A DNA stretch of 64,000 nucleotides from Gemmatimonadales bacterium (GCA_041390145.1 JAWKQM010000012.1:57885-121884), one strand, 5' to 3'. Shown: positions 50,167-59,167, counted from the stretch's first letter. Made by a program: numbers and translations. Notes: generated from the letters alone by a model not told the origin.

Positions 50167-51276
50167 TCACGGAACGTAGCGCCAGGCGCGATTGGTGGGC
50201 CCCTGCCCTCTCCCGTAGCCGCCGGAAATCAGCGCGCCCCCGCCCGGGAGCAGCGCCGCCGCGGAAAACTGACCGGGCATTCGGGGGCTCCCGCCGACCA
50301 TCGCAAAGCGGCTGGTCTCTGGATCGAAAACCTCGGAGTGCTCAGCCCCGCCGGCAATCAGAATCTTCCCCGACGGAAGGACGAGCGACGTCCCGCGATG
50401 CTTGTACCGGGCCAGGTGCATGTCGCCCCCGGCCGCGAATCGTCCCGTGTCCGGGTCATAGAACTCGGTGCTCTTGAAGGTGCCCTCATCGTCCCGCTGG
50501 TCGGCCCCGCCGTTGATCAGGACCCGTCCGTCCGGCAAGAGCACGCCATCGTGCTTGTGCCGGGGGATGGTCATCTCGCCGGTGCCGGCAAATGTGCCGG
50601 CGGCGGGATCAAACACTTCGGCGCTGGCGTAGATGGTGATCTGGGTGCCCCGCCCGCTGTGGCCCCCGGCCACAAGCACCCGTCCATCCGACAGCCGCAC
50701 GGCCACGTGACTTTCGCGGGGCACGCTCATGCTCCCCGTCGGCGAGAAGCGGCCCGTCGCCGGGTCGAAGATCTCGGCGCTGGCGAGAAAGAGCCAACCC
50801 CTCGAAACCCCGCCGATCAGGAGCACGCGGCCGTCGGCAAGGAGGACCGCGACATGGTCGGCGCGCGGCGTCCCGAGCGGGCCGGTCGGGGTAAACCGAC
50901 CAGTGGTGGGGTCGTAGATCTCGGCCGATGACAGGTAGGCTCCCGACTCGGCGTACCCTCCGGCCAGGAGCACTCGGCCATCGGGGAGCACCGTCGCGGA
51001 ATGGCTGAATCGCCGGGTCCGCATCGGGCCGGTCACCTTGAAGCGGTTGCTGGCCGGATCGAACCGAACCGCGCCCGCCACCGGCTGTCCCTCGCCGCCC
51101 ATCCCTCCCGCCACGAGGATGGTGCCATCCGCCAGCGGCGACGCCGAGTGGGAGGCGCGAGGAGCCTCCATCGCCCGCGCAAACCGCAGCGTGCCGACGC
51201 CCGGATCTGCGGAACGCGCCCCCAGGGTCAGGAGGAGCAGGCCGGCAATCCAGCCGCCTCGTGGCGTCGCCCTCAT
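50167..51276 (-). CDS. Secreted kelch-repeat protein
   Basis: 369 aa. Short signal peptide (1-22) then six or seven kelch blades, each with an ASHSASPLADGTILVAGG-type strand followed by SAEIYDPTTGRFTPTGP. This is the bacterial kelch/galactose-oxidase propeller; no copper-site residues were identified, so it is probably a binding rather than catalytic propeller. It starts 4 nt after the TrkA-type channel gene, at the end of the ion-flux operon. Its link to ion transport is unclear. Confidence 0.85.
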   Translation of the reverse strand: MRATPRGGWIAGLLLLTLGARSADPGVGTLRFARAMEAPRASHSASPLADGTILVAGGMGGEGQPVAGAVRFDPASNRFKVTGPMRTRRFSHSATVLPDGRVLLAGGYAESGAYLSSAEIYDPTTGRFTPTGPLGTPRADHVAVLLADGRVLLIGGVSRGWLFLASAEIFDPATGRFSPTGSMSVPRESHVAVRLSDGRVLVAGGHSGRGTQITIYASAEVFDPAAGTFAGTGEMTIPRHKHDGVLLPDGRVLINGGADQRDDEGTFKSTEFYDPDTGRFAAGGDMHLARYKHRGTSLVLPSGKILIAGGAEHSEVFDPETSRFAMVGGSPRMPGQFSAAALLPGGGALISGGYGRGQGPTNRAWRYVP

Positions 51277-51280
51277 CTTG

Positions 51281-53017
51281 TCACCGCTTCAGGTCGAGGT
51301 CGATGCTTCGCGGTGCGGCCGCGCCCGAGTCATCCACCAGCCCGGTGTGCAGTGTCGGGATCCGGATTTCCCGCGTCGCCGGAAACATCTCGAAGTAGGC
51401 CTGGATCGTCTCATTGGTGCCGCTGAGGTAGACGATGTCGCCGTCGCGCACCTCGAAGGTCTCGTCGAAGTCCACGATGATCACCGCGCCCCGCTCCACG
51501 GCAACAACGGAGCAGCCGGTCCGGTCCCGGATCCAATGCTTGAGCAGCGGCCGGCCGACGAAATTCCCCGCCGCCGTGGCCACGATCTTGATCTTCCCTT
51601 CGAGCGACACCGCCGATTGCCCGAGGAGGTGGTAGGAGAGCAGCTGCCCCGCCACCTGGCTCATCGACAGCGCAAAGTCGGCACCGGCGCGGTGAATCCG
51701 GGCCACGTTCTCCGCCTGGCGCACCCCGGCCATGATCATCGCATCGGGTGAGAGGCTCCGCATGACCGCCGTGGCGAAAAGCGTCCCGCTGTCGGAGTCG
51801 AGCGCCAGGATGATTCCCTGCAGCCCGCCGACGCCGACCTGCTCGAGGACCTTGTTGTCGAGGTGGTCGCCCACCACATCCACCCCGGGCGCCGGCGCCG
51901 ATGCGAGCAGACGCACGGTTTCCCCCGCGTCGCGGAGAAACTCCGACACCTTCCGCCCAATCTCGGTGTCGCCGACGACGAGGAAGGCGCCTTCCCTGGG
52001 CACCGGCGTGGCCAGGGCGCCGAGCCGGTCGATCGAGGTGTGGCTGCCGATGGCGACGATGATGGTGCCGACGTTGAGGCGACTGTCGAGCTTTGGCTGG
52101 GCGGAGAGAACACCGCCAACCCAGAGCCCGATGATGGTGGCGCCGGTCTGTTCGCGAATGCGGGCCTCGCCGATGGTCTTCCCGGCAAAGGGGCTTGCCG
52201 CGTGGACCCGGAGTTCGGCGACCTCCAGGTGTTCGCCCAGGTGCCGGACCCCGGCGACGCGGGGACTGATCTTCATGCTGGCGCGCGCGGCGAGCGCGGC
52301 CGCGAGCACGTGGGTCGGAGTAAACGCCGTGGTGGCGCCGGCCCGCACCATCGGCGGCCGCCGATTCGGATCCTGCACCATGGCGACGATCTTGCCCGTG
52401 TAGCCGTAGTACCGGGCGTTCAGGGTCATCGCGGCGTTGTAGTCGTCTTCGCCGTTGAGGACCAGTCCGCGTGCGCCAACCAGCTTGGACAGGTCGGGGT
52501 CCTCCTCGCGGAGATTGCCGAACACGACCTCGAGCCCGCGCTCCCGCAGGCGCCGCGCCGTGGCCTCGTCCTCCTCGAAGACCACGGCCTCCACCCCCTC
52601 GTGGTCGAGCAGGTCGAGGAGGGAGGTGACCGCCGGTCCATACCGATAGATGAGCACCCGGCCCGCCATGGGCGGGAGCACCCGTGGCAGACGCGCCTCG
52701 AAGCGTTCCTCGAAGAACGGAATGAGGAAGACCGGAAAGACGAGGAAGATCAGCATCGTGCCCACGAACTGGACGGCGACCACGTAGGCCACCATCATCG
52801 GATGGACCCAGTGCATGTCCCGTCCGTAGCCGGTGGTCGTCAGGCTCTCCGCCGCCCATTCAATGCTGTCGAGGAGGCTCCGGGGTTGTCCCTCGAGGTA
52901 GAACATGCCGAGCTGGTAGACCAGCCCCAGCACGACGAGCAGGACCGGCAGCGAGAGCACGAGCAGCAGGAGCCTGCGGTAGGAGCGCGGCAAATTGCGG
53001 ATCACAAACGACCTCAT
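51281..53017 (-). CDS. K+ channel with two RCK (TrkA) domain sets
   Basis: 578 aa. Two TM helices (17-38, 73-100) flank a pore with filter TTTGYG (60-65), so each subunit is a 2TM channel. The cytoplasmic part has a first TrkA-N (about 118-235), TrkA-C, second TrkA-N (near 345-460; FLVVGDTEIGRKVSEFL) and a final TrkA-C (about 480-560). The first nucleotide site is degenerate (VLIYRYGPAVTSLL lacks GxGxxG). This is the layout of MthK/GsuK-like gated K+ channels. Coupled to the antiporter gene by ATGA. Confidence 0.88.
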   Translation of the reverse strand: MRSFVIRNLPRSYRRLLLLVLSLPVLLVVLGLVYQLGMFYLEGQPRSLLDSIEWAAESLTTTGYGRDMHWVHPMMVAYVVAVQFVGTMLIFLVFPVFLIPFFEERFEARLPRVLPPMAGRVLIYRYGPAVTSLLDLLDHEGVEAVVFEEDEATARRLRERGLEVVFGNLREEDPDLSKLVGARGLVLNGEDDYNAAMTLNARYYGYTGKIVAMVQDPNRRPPMVRAGATTAFTPTHVLAAALAARASMKISPRVAGVRHLGEHLEVAELRVHAASPFAGKTIGEARIREQTGATIIGLWVGGVLSAQPKLDSRLNVGTIIVAIGSHTSIDRLGALATPVPREGAFLVVGDTEIGRKVSEFLRDAGETVRLLASAPAPGVDVVGDHLDNKVLEQVGVGGLQGIILALDSDSGTLFATAVMRSLSPDAMIMAGVRQAENVARIHRAGADFALSMSQVAGQLLSYHLLGQSAVSLEGKIKIVATAAGNFVGRPLLKHWIRDRTGCSVVAVERGAVIIVDFDETFEVRDGDIVYLSGTNETIQAYFEMFPATREIRIPTLHTGLVDDSGAAAPRSIDLDLKR

Positions 53018-54231
53018 TCAGCGAGCTCGGGGACGCCCGGCGGAAAAGCGCGCACCTTGCCTGCGTACCACGCGATCCCCGGCTGCGCCGACACGCCGTG
53101 CAGGACGATGCTCATCAGAATCGTTGCCACCACAACCCCGCGGATGGTCGGGTCGCCCGGGGTGCCAAGTTCGCGCTCGACCACGAGGAGCCCGAGCACG
53201 ATCGAGGCAAGCCCGCGCGGACCAAACCACCCCATGAAGACCACCGTGGCGCGTTGCAGGCGAGCGCCGAGCAGCGCCACGGCCACCGGCAGCATCCGGA
53301 TGACGGTCAGGCTGAGGATGCCGTACAAGAAGTAGATCGGCGACAGCAGATCCAGCGAGCGTCCGATGGCCAAGCCGAAGAGAAAGAAGACGGCGAGGTT
53401 CAGCACCTGGCCCGACTGTTCGGAGAAATCCACGGCATGCTTCCCCGCCCCGGGGAACATCCGCTGGGCAGCGAGCCCGGCCACGAACGCGGCGATGAAC
53501 ATGCTGGCTTGGAGCCGCTCCGCGCCGACAAAGCAGAAGAAGGGGAGGGCGATCAGTCCACGGGGGGCGAACGACTCCGTCAAGGAACCGGCCCGACTGG
53601 CGCGCTGCAGCAACCAGCCGCCTCCCAGGCCAATGCCAAGGCCGAGCAGTGCGCCCAACCCCAACTGCAGCCCAATGAACCGGGTGAGGGTGGCGTCGGT
53701 GCTGCCGCCGCCCGCCTCGAGCATCGCGAGAAAGAAGAGCAGGAAGGGGACCGATAGACCGTCGTTGAGCCCCGCTTCCACGTTGAGGGCCTGGCGTATC
53801 CGCGCCGGCACGCGCGGGCTCTCGACCACCACCTGCCCCAATCCCGCATCGGTCGGCGCCAGGATCACGGCGACGAGACACGCCTCCCAGATCGACAGGT
53901 TGGGGAAGATGAAGACGGCGACGACAGCGCCGAGCGCGATGGTCAGCAACAGGCCCGGGCCGAGCAGCCGGGCCGGCAGATCCCGGATTTTCCGGAGGAG
54001 CGAGAGATCGGTGCGCGTCGCGTCGGTGAAGAGGAGCAGCACAAGCCCGGCTTCCGCGACCCACAGGAACCGGGTGAGCTCGAATCCCGAGGCGTTGAAT
54101 TCCGGGACGACGACCGGCAGCAGCAGGCCGGCCATGGTAAAGACGACGGGCGCCGTCGCGACCCGTTCCACACGCTCGGAGACGAGACTGTAGAGAAAAA
54201 CAATGGCCACGAAGAGCGCGAGGAAGGTCAT
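53014..54231 (-). CDS. CPA1-family Na+(K+)/H+ antiporter
   Basis: 405 aa with about twelve TM helices. The ion-binding helix reads APTDAGLGQVV, and the second key region is LNVEAGLNDGLSVPF, the Asn-Asp pair of electroneutral CPA1 exchangers. No cytoplasmic tail. The ATG chosen begins a TM helix (MTFLALFVAIVFLYSL) and overlaps the preceding K+ channel stop; longer reading antisense-like residues precede it. Works in cation/pH balance; K+ rather than Na+ is plausible given the neighbours. Confidence 0.88.
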   Translation of the reverse strand: MTFLALFVAIVFLYSLVSERVERVATAPVVFTMAGLLLPVVVPEFNASGFELTRFLWVAEAGLVLLLFTDATRTDLSLLRKIRDLPARLLGPGLLLTIALGAVVAVFIFPNLSIWEACLVAVILAPTDAGLGQVVVESPRVPARIRQALNVEAGLNDGLSVPFLLFFLAMLEAGGGSTDATLTRFIGLQLGLGALLGLGIGLGGGWLLQRASRAGSLTESFAPRGLIALPFFCFVGAERLQASMFIAAFVAGLAAQRMFPGAGKHAVDFSEQSGQVLNLAVFFLFGLAIGRSLDLLSPIYFLYGILSLTVIRMLPVAVALLGARLQRATVVFMGWFGPRGLASIVLGLLVVERELGTPGDPTIRGVVVATILMSIVLHGVSAQPGIAWYAGKVRAFPPGVPELAE

Positions 54232-54689
54232 GGCCGGACTCCCGGCTTCGGAGCGTGGGCGTGCTCCGCCGGGAGGAGGAGTCGGTGCAGGATCGCGAAC
54301 AGAATGGCCGTGGACCACCCCGCCATCAGGATGCCGGTGAGCCCCTCGATTCCCGCGAGCAGGTGCCACCGGTCCGGGAGCAGCACATCGCCGTAGCCGA
54401 CCGTCGTATAGGTCACTCCACTGAAGTAGAACGCGACCATGGGCTCCGGCAGGGCCCCGATCCAGATGTAGGCCAGGGCCCACATGGCGATTTGGACGAG
54501 GTGCGCGATGACCACCCACCATGCCACGCGGACCAGCAGCCAGGCACTACGCAGGAGCGGGAACGGCCGCGGCGTCCGGAGCGTGCCGTACCACCGCATC
54601 AGGAGGACGATCATCGAGGCTTGCACGATCACGCAGGCACCGAGCAGGCAGAAGGCGAGCGCCAGCGGGAAGAAGGGGAGGGAGGTCAC
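54228..54689 (-). CDS. Small two-pore-loop-type K+ channel (Ion_trans_2)
   Basis: 153 aa. Three or four TM helices with a single pore loop FYFSGVTYTTVGYGDVLLP; the selectivity filter TTVGYGD (95-101) is canonical for K+. No RCK or voltage-sensor domain; short basic C-terminus. Likely a simple tetrameric K+ channel. Overlaps the antiporter and cupin genes by 4 nt at each end. Confidence 0.88.
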   Translation of the reverse strand: MTSLPFFPLALAFCLLGACVIVQASMIVLLMRWYGTLRTPRPFPLLRSAWLLVRVAWWVVIAHLVQIAMWALAYIWIGALPEPMVAFYFSGVTYTTVGYGDVLLPDRWHLLAGIEGLTGILMAGWSTAILFAILHRLLLPAEHAHAPKPGVRP

Positions 54690-55060
54690 GTGCCCTCCCC
54701 GCGAACACGCTCCGGCGCTGTGAAATGGGGGTCGAGCACGTTCCCCGTGTTTCGCACCCCGGCCGGCTCGAAGAGCAGCACCGACGCTTCGGTATCGGCC
54801 ACCGTGCGGTGCTCCACGCCTCGGGGAACGATCAGGAACTCCCCGGGGTCGAGAGTCACCGCCCGGTCGCGGAACTCGACGCGGAAAGTGCCTTCGACAC
54901 CGAGGAACAGTTCATCGGCATCGTCATGATGGTGCCATGGGAAGGTACCGCAGAACTTGGCGAGCTTGACCTCCTGGCCGTTCAACGCGCCGACGACCAC
55001 GGGCCGCCAATGCTCGGCGATGGCCGACAACGCATCGGCCAGCACCACCTTGTCATTCAT
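54686..55060 (-). CDS. Cupin-domain protein
   Basis: 124 aa single cupin. Metal motif FPWHHHDDADELFLGVEGTFRVEF (His, His, Glu) and second motif PRGVEHRTVADTE with His. All usual ligands are present. Cytosolic. Placed between two K+ channel genes with 4-nt overlaps on both sides, so stoichiometric production with them is likely; it might sense or make a small ligand tied to ion flux, but that is inference. Other cupins act as isomerases or dioxygenases. Confidence 0.85.
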   Translation of the reverse strand: MNDKVVLADALSAIAEHWRPVVVGALNGQEVKLAKFCGTFPWHHHDDADELFLGVEGTFRVEFRDRAVTLDPGEFLIVPRGVEHRTVADTEASVLLFEPAGVRNTGNVLDPHFTAPERVRGEGT

Positions 55061-56025
55061 GCGCCCCCCTGGTCGAGGCTGGCAGGAGCAGTCTTGCTCA
55101 GCAGCCGCACGTCCGCGCGAAGAATCCCGTCGGTGGCGGCCCGATCGAAGGCATCCACGAAGCGCGCCCCGAAGCGGACTTCGTCGCCGCGGTAGGAGGT
55201 GCGCGCGAAGACCGTCTGGCTGAACGTCTCGTCCACCCCGGAGAGCAGCACGATGAATTCGGGGTCGCAGGACTGCAACGACTCGGCGTCGTCCCCCCAG
55301 AGCGGGCTGGTCTCGGTGATCGGGTGCACGATCGTCCACATGAGCGGGAAGAAGGCCACCTCGGAGCGCTCCAGCGGGAGTTCGAAGAACTCGCGTACCG
55401 CTCCACCGTCCCGGGTCCGGCGGGCAAGCAGCACTCGGGCGTGCACGTCAAGGATCTGATTCTGCCGGGCGTTGCTGGTCCGGATCATCAGCGCTCGCCC
55501 GCCCTGGTACGGGGCCACGACCGCGTGCTCCGAGAAGATGAAGCGCCCGACAGGACGTGCGAAACGCGCGAAGGTGATGCCACTGACGAGCGCAAACCCG
55601 ACGAGACCCGCGACCGATTCCGCCGCCACCAGGATGTTGGCCGGCAGGGTGGCGGGACTCACCACCCCATACCCGATGGTGGCAATGGTCTGCACACTGA
55701 AGAAGAAGGATTGCAGGAAGCGGTCGGCGGCCGGGACCTCCGCCGGTCCGTGCAGTGCCGCCGGGCCGAGCAGATAGTAGGCGAAGGCAAACATCAGGTT
55801 GGCCGCCAGGTAACCCAGGGTCACGAGCCCGAGGAAACGGGTCCAGGAGGTGCCGACCAGGGTGTGGTACACCGACATCGAGCTGTACCAGGGAATCCCC
55901 TCGCGCGCGACGTTGAAGCTGCCGTCTCGGTTGAGGAGGCGTCGCCTGCTCTCACGTGACACCACGCTCCCGAAGCCGAGGTCGTTCGACGGTACGCGCC
56001 GCTGGCGGGAGGAGTTGAGGAGCAT
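55057..56025 (-). CDS. Inward-rectifier K+ channel (KirBac type)
   Basis: 322 aa. N-terminal slide helix (SMSVYHTLVGTSWTRF), TM1 66-88, pore with FFFSVQTIATIGYG (filter ATIGYG 115-120), TM2 about 128-150, then the Kir cytoplasmic beta-sandwich (170-300) with GRALMIRTSNARQNQI and WTIVHPITETSPLW. Full-length and typical of KirBac1/3. First gene of the ion operon. The ATG follows TAGGTT by 6 nt, with no ribosome-binding site. Confidence 0.93.
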   Translation of the reverse strand: MLLNSSRQRRVPSNDLGFGSVVSRESRRRLLNRDGSFNVAREGIPWYSSMSVYHTLVGTSWTRFLGLVTLGYLAANLMFAFAYYLLGPAALHGPAEVPAADRFLQSFFFSVQTIATIGYGVVSPATLPANILVAAESVAGLVGFALVSGITFARFARPVGRFIFSEHAVVAPYQGGRALMIRTSNARQNQILDVHARVLLARRTRDGGAVREFFELPLERSEVAFFPLMWTIVHPITETSPLWGDDAESLQSCDPEFIVLLSGVDETFSQTVFARTSYRGDEVRFGARFVDAFDRAATDGILRADVRLLSKTAPASLDQGGA

Positions 56026-56056
56026 ACACCCAACCTATCGCCGAGCGGCGGCTCGG
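56026..56056 (-). promoter_or_regulatory. Candidate leaderless promoter and operator of the KirBac operon
   Basis: On the minus strand TAGGTT (56037-56032) stands 6 nt before the ATG. Just upstream, CCGAGC-GGCG-GCTCGG (56041-56056) is a perfect inverted repeat covering the -20 to -35 zone, a plausible repressor site. Confidence 0.45.
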
Positions 56057-56167
56057 GGGAGGGGTGGCAAGGGCTCATCCCATCGTCACCGAATTGTCAT
56101 CCGCCTGCCGAGGCTGCTGTCAGGTCGGCGTGCCATCGTGGAGGCACCTCTCATCAGGAGCGCCCCC

Positions 56168-56857
56168 ATGTTCGAGATTCTCCCCGCCTCTTCGGCCGGT
56201 TCCGAAGCCTCGCCGACCCATGCGCTGCTTTCCGTTCTGGTGCACGGCGGCCTCATCGCCACCGCCGTGCTGCTCACGGCACAGGTCACCACGGGCCCCG
56301 GGGTTGGAGCGCCGATCGACCAGATGATCTACATCCCCGCGCTCCCGTCCCTGCCCGCCCCCGTCGGGGCTGTCCCGCCTCCCGGCAACGGCGGGCTCCC
56401 TGAAGCGCCAGTCGATGCGAGCCTCCCGCTGCCAGTCGGCGTGCCGGTCGGACTTCCGCTGCCGGCAGGCATCGCCGCGACTGGGGGAAGCCCGAACGCC
56501 GGTTCCGCAATCGGGATCGGCCCCCCGACCTGGCTCGAGGGCCCGGCGACATCGGGGGCATGGGCCGCCGCCGAGGTGGATGAACCGGTTCGCGTCCTCA
56601 CGGCCGGCCACCTCGTGTACCCGCCGGTTCTCGAACGGGCCGGCATCACCGGCATCGTGATGCTCGAGTTTGTGGTGGATACGCTTGGGGTGGTGGAGGC
56701 GTCGACCATGCACGTGGTCTCGGCCACGCAGGAAGGGTTCAAGGCGGCGGCGGTCGAGGCGGTGCTGGCTACGACATTCTCACCGGCCCGGGTCCGGGGA
56801 ACCGCGGTGCGCCAGCTGGTCCGTCAACAATTGAGGTTCGTGGAAACGCTCCGCTAG
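56168..56857 (+). CDS. TonB-like energy-transducing protein
   Basis: 229 aa with AGGAG 7 nt before the ATG. One TM helix (about 18-40) carries SVLVH, the Ser-x3-His pattern of TonB that contacts ExbBD. A Pro/Gly-rich linker (50-130) lacks the usual Lys-Pro/Glu-Pro repeats. The C-terminal TonB domain (about 145-225) has LVYPPVLERAGITGIVMLEFVVDTLG and FSPARVRGTAVRQLVRQQLRF. ExbB/ExbD are not nearby. Stands alone on the plus strand; its stop overlaps the SGNH gene stop by 4 bp. Confidence 0.85.
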   Translation: MFEILPASSAGSEASPTHALLSVLVHGGLIATAVLLTAQVTTGPGVGAPIDQMIYIPALPSLPAPVGAVPPPGNGGLPEAPVDASLPLPVGVPVGLPLPAGIAATGGSPNAGSAIGIGPPTWLEGPATSGAWAAAEVDEPVRVLTAGHLVYPPVLERAGITGIVMLEFVVDTLGVVEASTMHVVSATQEGFKAAAVEAVLATTFSPARVRGTAVRQLVRQQLRFVETLR

Positions 56858-57621
56858 TACTTCGCGTCCGCGTCGTGGGCTGCCGTCTTGAGCATCCAGA
56901 CGGTGGCCGCCGGCACGTTGAGCGCCGCGCCGTCCATGAAGGCGTACGCGGAGAGTTCGCGTGGGTCGTGGCCGGTGAGCTTGCCGTAGATGGTGATCGC
57001 GGCCAGGTAGCTCCCGAGTGGCGTGGGATGGAAGTTGTCCGGACCGTAGAGACCGACGAGCCCGTCGCGCTGCAGGGCGAGCTGCCATGCCACCCCTGCC
57101 GGAAGGAAGAGGCCATCGACGGCGCTGGCCGCGTCCTGGTACGCGATCCGCACCGACTCGAAGCCCTGCGCCGAGGCGCCTTGGGGCCAGACCATGAACA
57201 GCGCCGTCCGCGCGCCGGTCGGATGGATGATGGAGTCGAACATGCGGGTCCAGAGCACCAGCGAATCGCGGTTGATCGGGAGGGTCGTGGGCCCCTGCTG
57301 CAGCACCACGAAGTCCCAGCCACCACGCTTGATCGCCTCCACGGCCCCGCTGTTGTTGGTGATATGGTCGATGAGCGCGTAGTTCGGCTTCGCGATCATC
57401 TCAACGTGGATGGTGTCGCCGGCGGTCAGGGCCACGCCCTTGAGCGTGCCGGGAAGATTGTTGTAGTAGGTGAGACTGTTGCCGATGAAGAGGACCCGCA
57501 GGGACACCGGATTCCCCGGCACAACGGCTGGGACGGGGGCCGAGGCGTCCTGACAGGCCGCCGTGCCCACCAGCGTGCCGACGGCGAGCGCCGCGAGGAA
57601 CGGGATACGCACTCTGGTCAT
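56854..57621 (-). CDS. SGNH/GDSL-hydrolase lipoprotein
   Basis: 255 aa, lipoprotein signal with Cys23 after LVGTAA. Nucleophile Ser49 in LFIGNSLTYYNN (block I), Asn in the middle block, and catalytic Asp-x2-His in GPDNFHPTPLGSY (block V). Resembles the DUF4886/acetylesterase-like members of the SGNH superfamily. Probably an envelope-anchored esterase acting on acylated sugars or lipids. Upstream Met would add a non-signal Arg-rich segment, so the inner ATG was used. Confidence 0.82.
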   Translation of the reverse strand: MTRVRIPFLAALAVGTLVGTAACQDASAPVPAVVPGNPVSLRVLFIGNSLTYYNNLPGTLKGVALTAGDTIHVEMIAKPNYALIDHITNNSGAVEAIKRGGWDFVVLQQGPTTLPINRDSLVLWTRMFDSIIHPTGARTALFMVWPQGASAQGFESVRIAYQDAASAVDGLFLPAGVAWQLALQRDGLVGLYGPDNFHPTPLGSYLAAITIYGKLTGHDPRELSAYAFMDGAALNVPAATVWMLKTAAHDADAKY

Positions 57622-57647
57622 CCCGTTGCCTCGCGGATGGGGGAGAC

Positions 57648-58043
57648 TTAGGAGAAGAGACCTCGAACGCCCGCCGCCCATCTCGGCGCCACGAGCGTGG
57701 CGACCAGGACCACGATCCAGATTCTACCCTGCCGGAGGTCGTAGTCGGCGAGGAGTTTCGACCAGGGATGGTGGAAGAGGTAGTGCCCGGCCACAAACTC
57801 AAAGACGACCGTCGTGGCCAGCCAGCACACACCGACGGCCCACGCCTCCGGCACGGTGGTCGGATGGATCCAGCGAATCGTGAGCCACGCGACGAGCAGG
57901 ATGAGGAGGGAGAGGGCAACACTGCTCAGCACGTGCCCGACGTACGCCCCGACTCTCGGGAGGAGGACATACTGTCGGAACGTCCCGTTGGCAATCGCCA
58001 CCAGGCAGAGCGCCACCCAAACCAGGAGCGCGCGACGGAGCAT
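57648..58043 (-). CDS. Four-helix membrane protein of unknown function
   Basis: 131 aa, four TM helices (about 5-25, 32-58, 66-90, 105-122) with FRQYVLLPRVGAYVGHVLSS and TVVFEFVAGHYLFHHPWSKLLADYDLRQGRIW between them. The Glu/His pairs in loops are notable but no family was recognised with confidence. In line with the DinB gene, 81 bp upstream, and the SGNH gene, 26 bp downstream. Confidence 0.6.
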   Translation of the reverse strand: MLRRALLVWVALCLVAIANGTFRQYVLLPRVGAYVGHVLSSVALSLLILLVAWLTIRWIHPTTVPEAWAVGVCWLATTVVFEFVAGHYLFHHPWSKLLADYDLRQGRIWIVVLVATLVAPRWAAGVRGLFS

Positions 58044-58124
58044 GATTCCTCCCGTGGCAGGATGTCCACTGGACAATCTCCACCTTCCGCCCGAAGCCGG
58101 GATGAAGTCAGCATGAACCGCGCC

Positions 58125-58619
58125 TCAGGGGCGGCTGGTCCAGAGGCGTTTGAGCAGCTGGATCTGCCCGGTGTGATAGGCTTCGTGCTGGGCGGCGCCA
58201 AGGATGGTCTCGCCGAACGTCCACTTGCGGTTGCCCGACGGACGGCGCCCGTACTGCGAGGGAGGGACGGCCCGGATCGTCGCGGCGACTTCCAGGTGCG
58301 CGGCACGAATCAGCGCCCGGTCCGCCTTCCAGTCCGCTTCCGTGGCGCGGGCAGGTACGGCCGGCCAGTCCGCGGGGCAGCGCGGAAAGGGCTCTCGTGC
58401 CGTTCCCCGAAGCCGCTGGGTGATGACATGATGCCAGTAGGCAATGTGCAGTGCCAGTTCCCAGATCGAATGGCGGCCGGGCGCCGGGCGCCAGAGCGCC
58501 TGGCGGACCGAGACCCCTCGGAGGGCACCCACCACGGTAGGGCCCCCATGCCAGGAGCCGCGACCCGCGATCGGTGCAACATTTTCGGCCAGCAACCTGC
58601 TCAGGTCCCGCGCGCTCAT
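58125..58619 (-). CDS. DinB-family metal-binding four-helix protein
   Basis: 164 aa. DinB/YfiT-like bundle with the three-His metal site: H58 in ELALHIAYWHH and H145 and H149 in AAQHEAYHTGQIQLLK. The family includes thiol-S-transferases that use bacillithiol or mycothiol, so a link to the BshB1-like gene at 15.3 kb is conceivable. Its ATG overlaps the GNAT stop by 4 nt. Confidence 0.87.
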   Translation of the reverse strand: MSARDLSRLLAENVAPIAGRGSWHGGPTVVGALRGVSVRQALWRPAPGRHSIWELALHIAYWHHVITQRLRGTAREPFPRCPADWPAVPARATEADWKADRALIRAAHLEVAATIRAVPPSQYGRRPSGNRKWTFGETILGAAQHEAYHTGQIQLLKRLWTSRP

Positions 58620-59167
58620 GTCCGCTCTCCTTGGCCAACCACGGGGCTCCGCCGCTCGAGGAGCAGCACGTCGCGCCACACCCCGCTCGCCATCTGTCCC
58701 AAGCGCTCCCGGCGTCCCACCAAGCGGTAGCCGGCCCGTTCGTGGAGGGCCACGCTGGCGGCGTTCTCGGGAAAGATGCCGGCCTGCAAAGTCCAGATGC
58801 CATGCCGCTCCGACTCGGCGCTCAATTCGGTGAGGAGGGCCAAGCCGACCCCCTTCCCCCGCGCGGCCGCGGCCACGTACACCTGGACCTCGGCCACGCC
58901 GCCATACACGCAGCGGTCGGAGACGCCGCTCAGGGCGGCCCACCCCAGGACCTGCTCCCCGTCGACGGCTACCAGGCGGGAGTGGGCGAGGTGCCCGCCA
59001 TTCCACTCCTCCCAGGTCGGCGCTTCGGTCCGGAAGGTGGCGTGCCCGGTCGCGATCCCCTCGCGGTAGATGGCCGCGACGGAGGGGAAGTCACCGGGAG
59101 TCATGGCGCGGAGCGCCGGGGGCACCGGCAGGGAGGCGGCGATTCGGGATCCTGGGTCAGACCCCAT
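58616..59167 (-). CDS. GNAT-family N-acetyltransferase (PAT-like)
   Basis: 183 aa from an ATG that overlaps the upstream gene by 11 nt; a later in-frame ATG (59104) would remove the first strand of the fold. ALRAMTPGDFPSVAAIYREGIATGHATF and the acetyl-CoA loop VAAAARGKGVGLALL, then FPENAASVALHERAGYRLVG, match phosphinothricin acetyltransferase-like enzymes. Substrate probably an amino acid or small amine. Confidence 0.85.
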   Translation of the reverse strand: MGSDPGSRIAASLPVPPALRAMTPGDFPSVAAIYREGIATGHATFRTEAPTWEEWNGGHLAHSRLVAVDGEQVLGWAALSGVSDRCVYGGVAEVQVYVAAAARGKGVGLALLTELSAESERHGIWTLQAGIFPENAASVALHERAGYRLVGRRERLGQMASGVWRDVLLLERRSPVVGQGERT

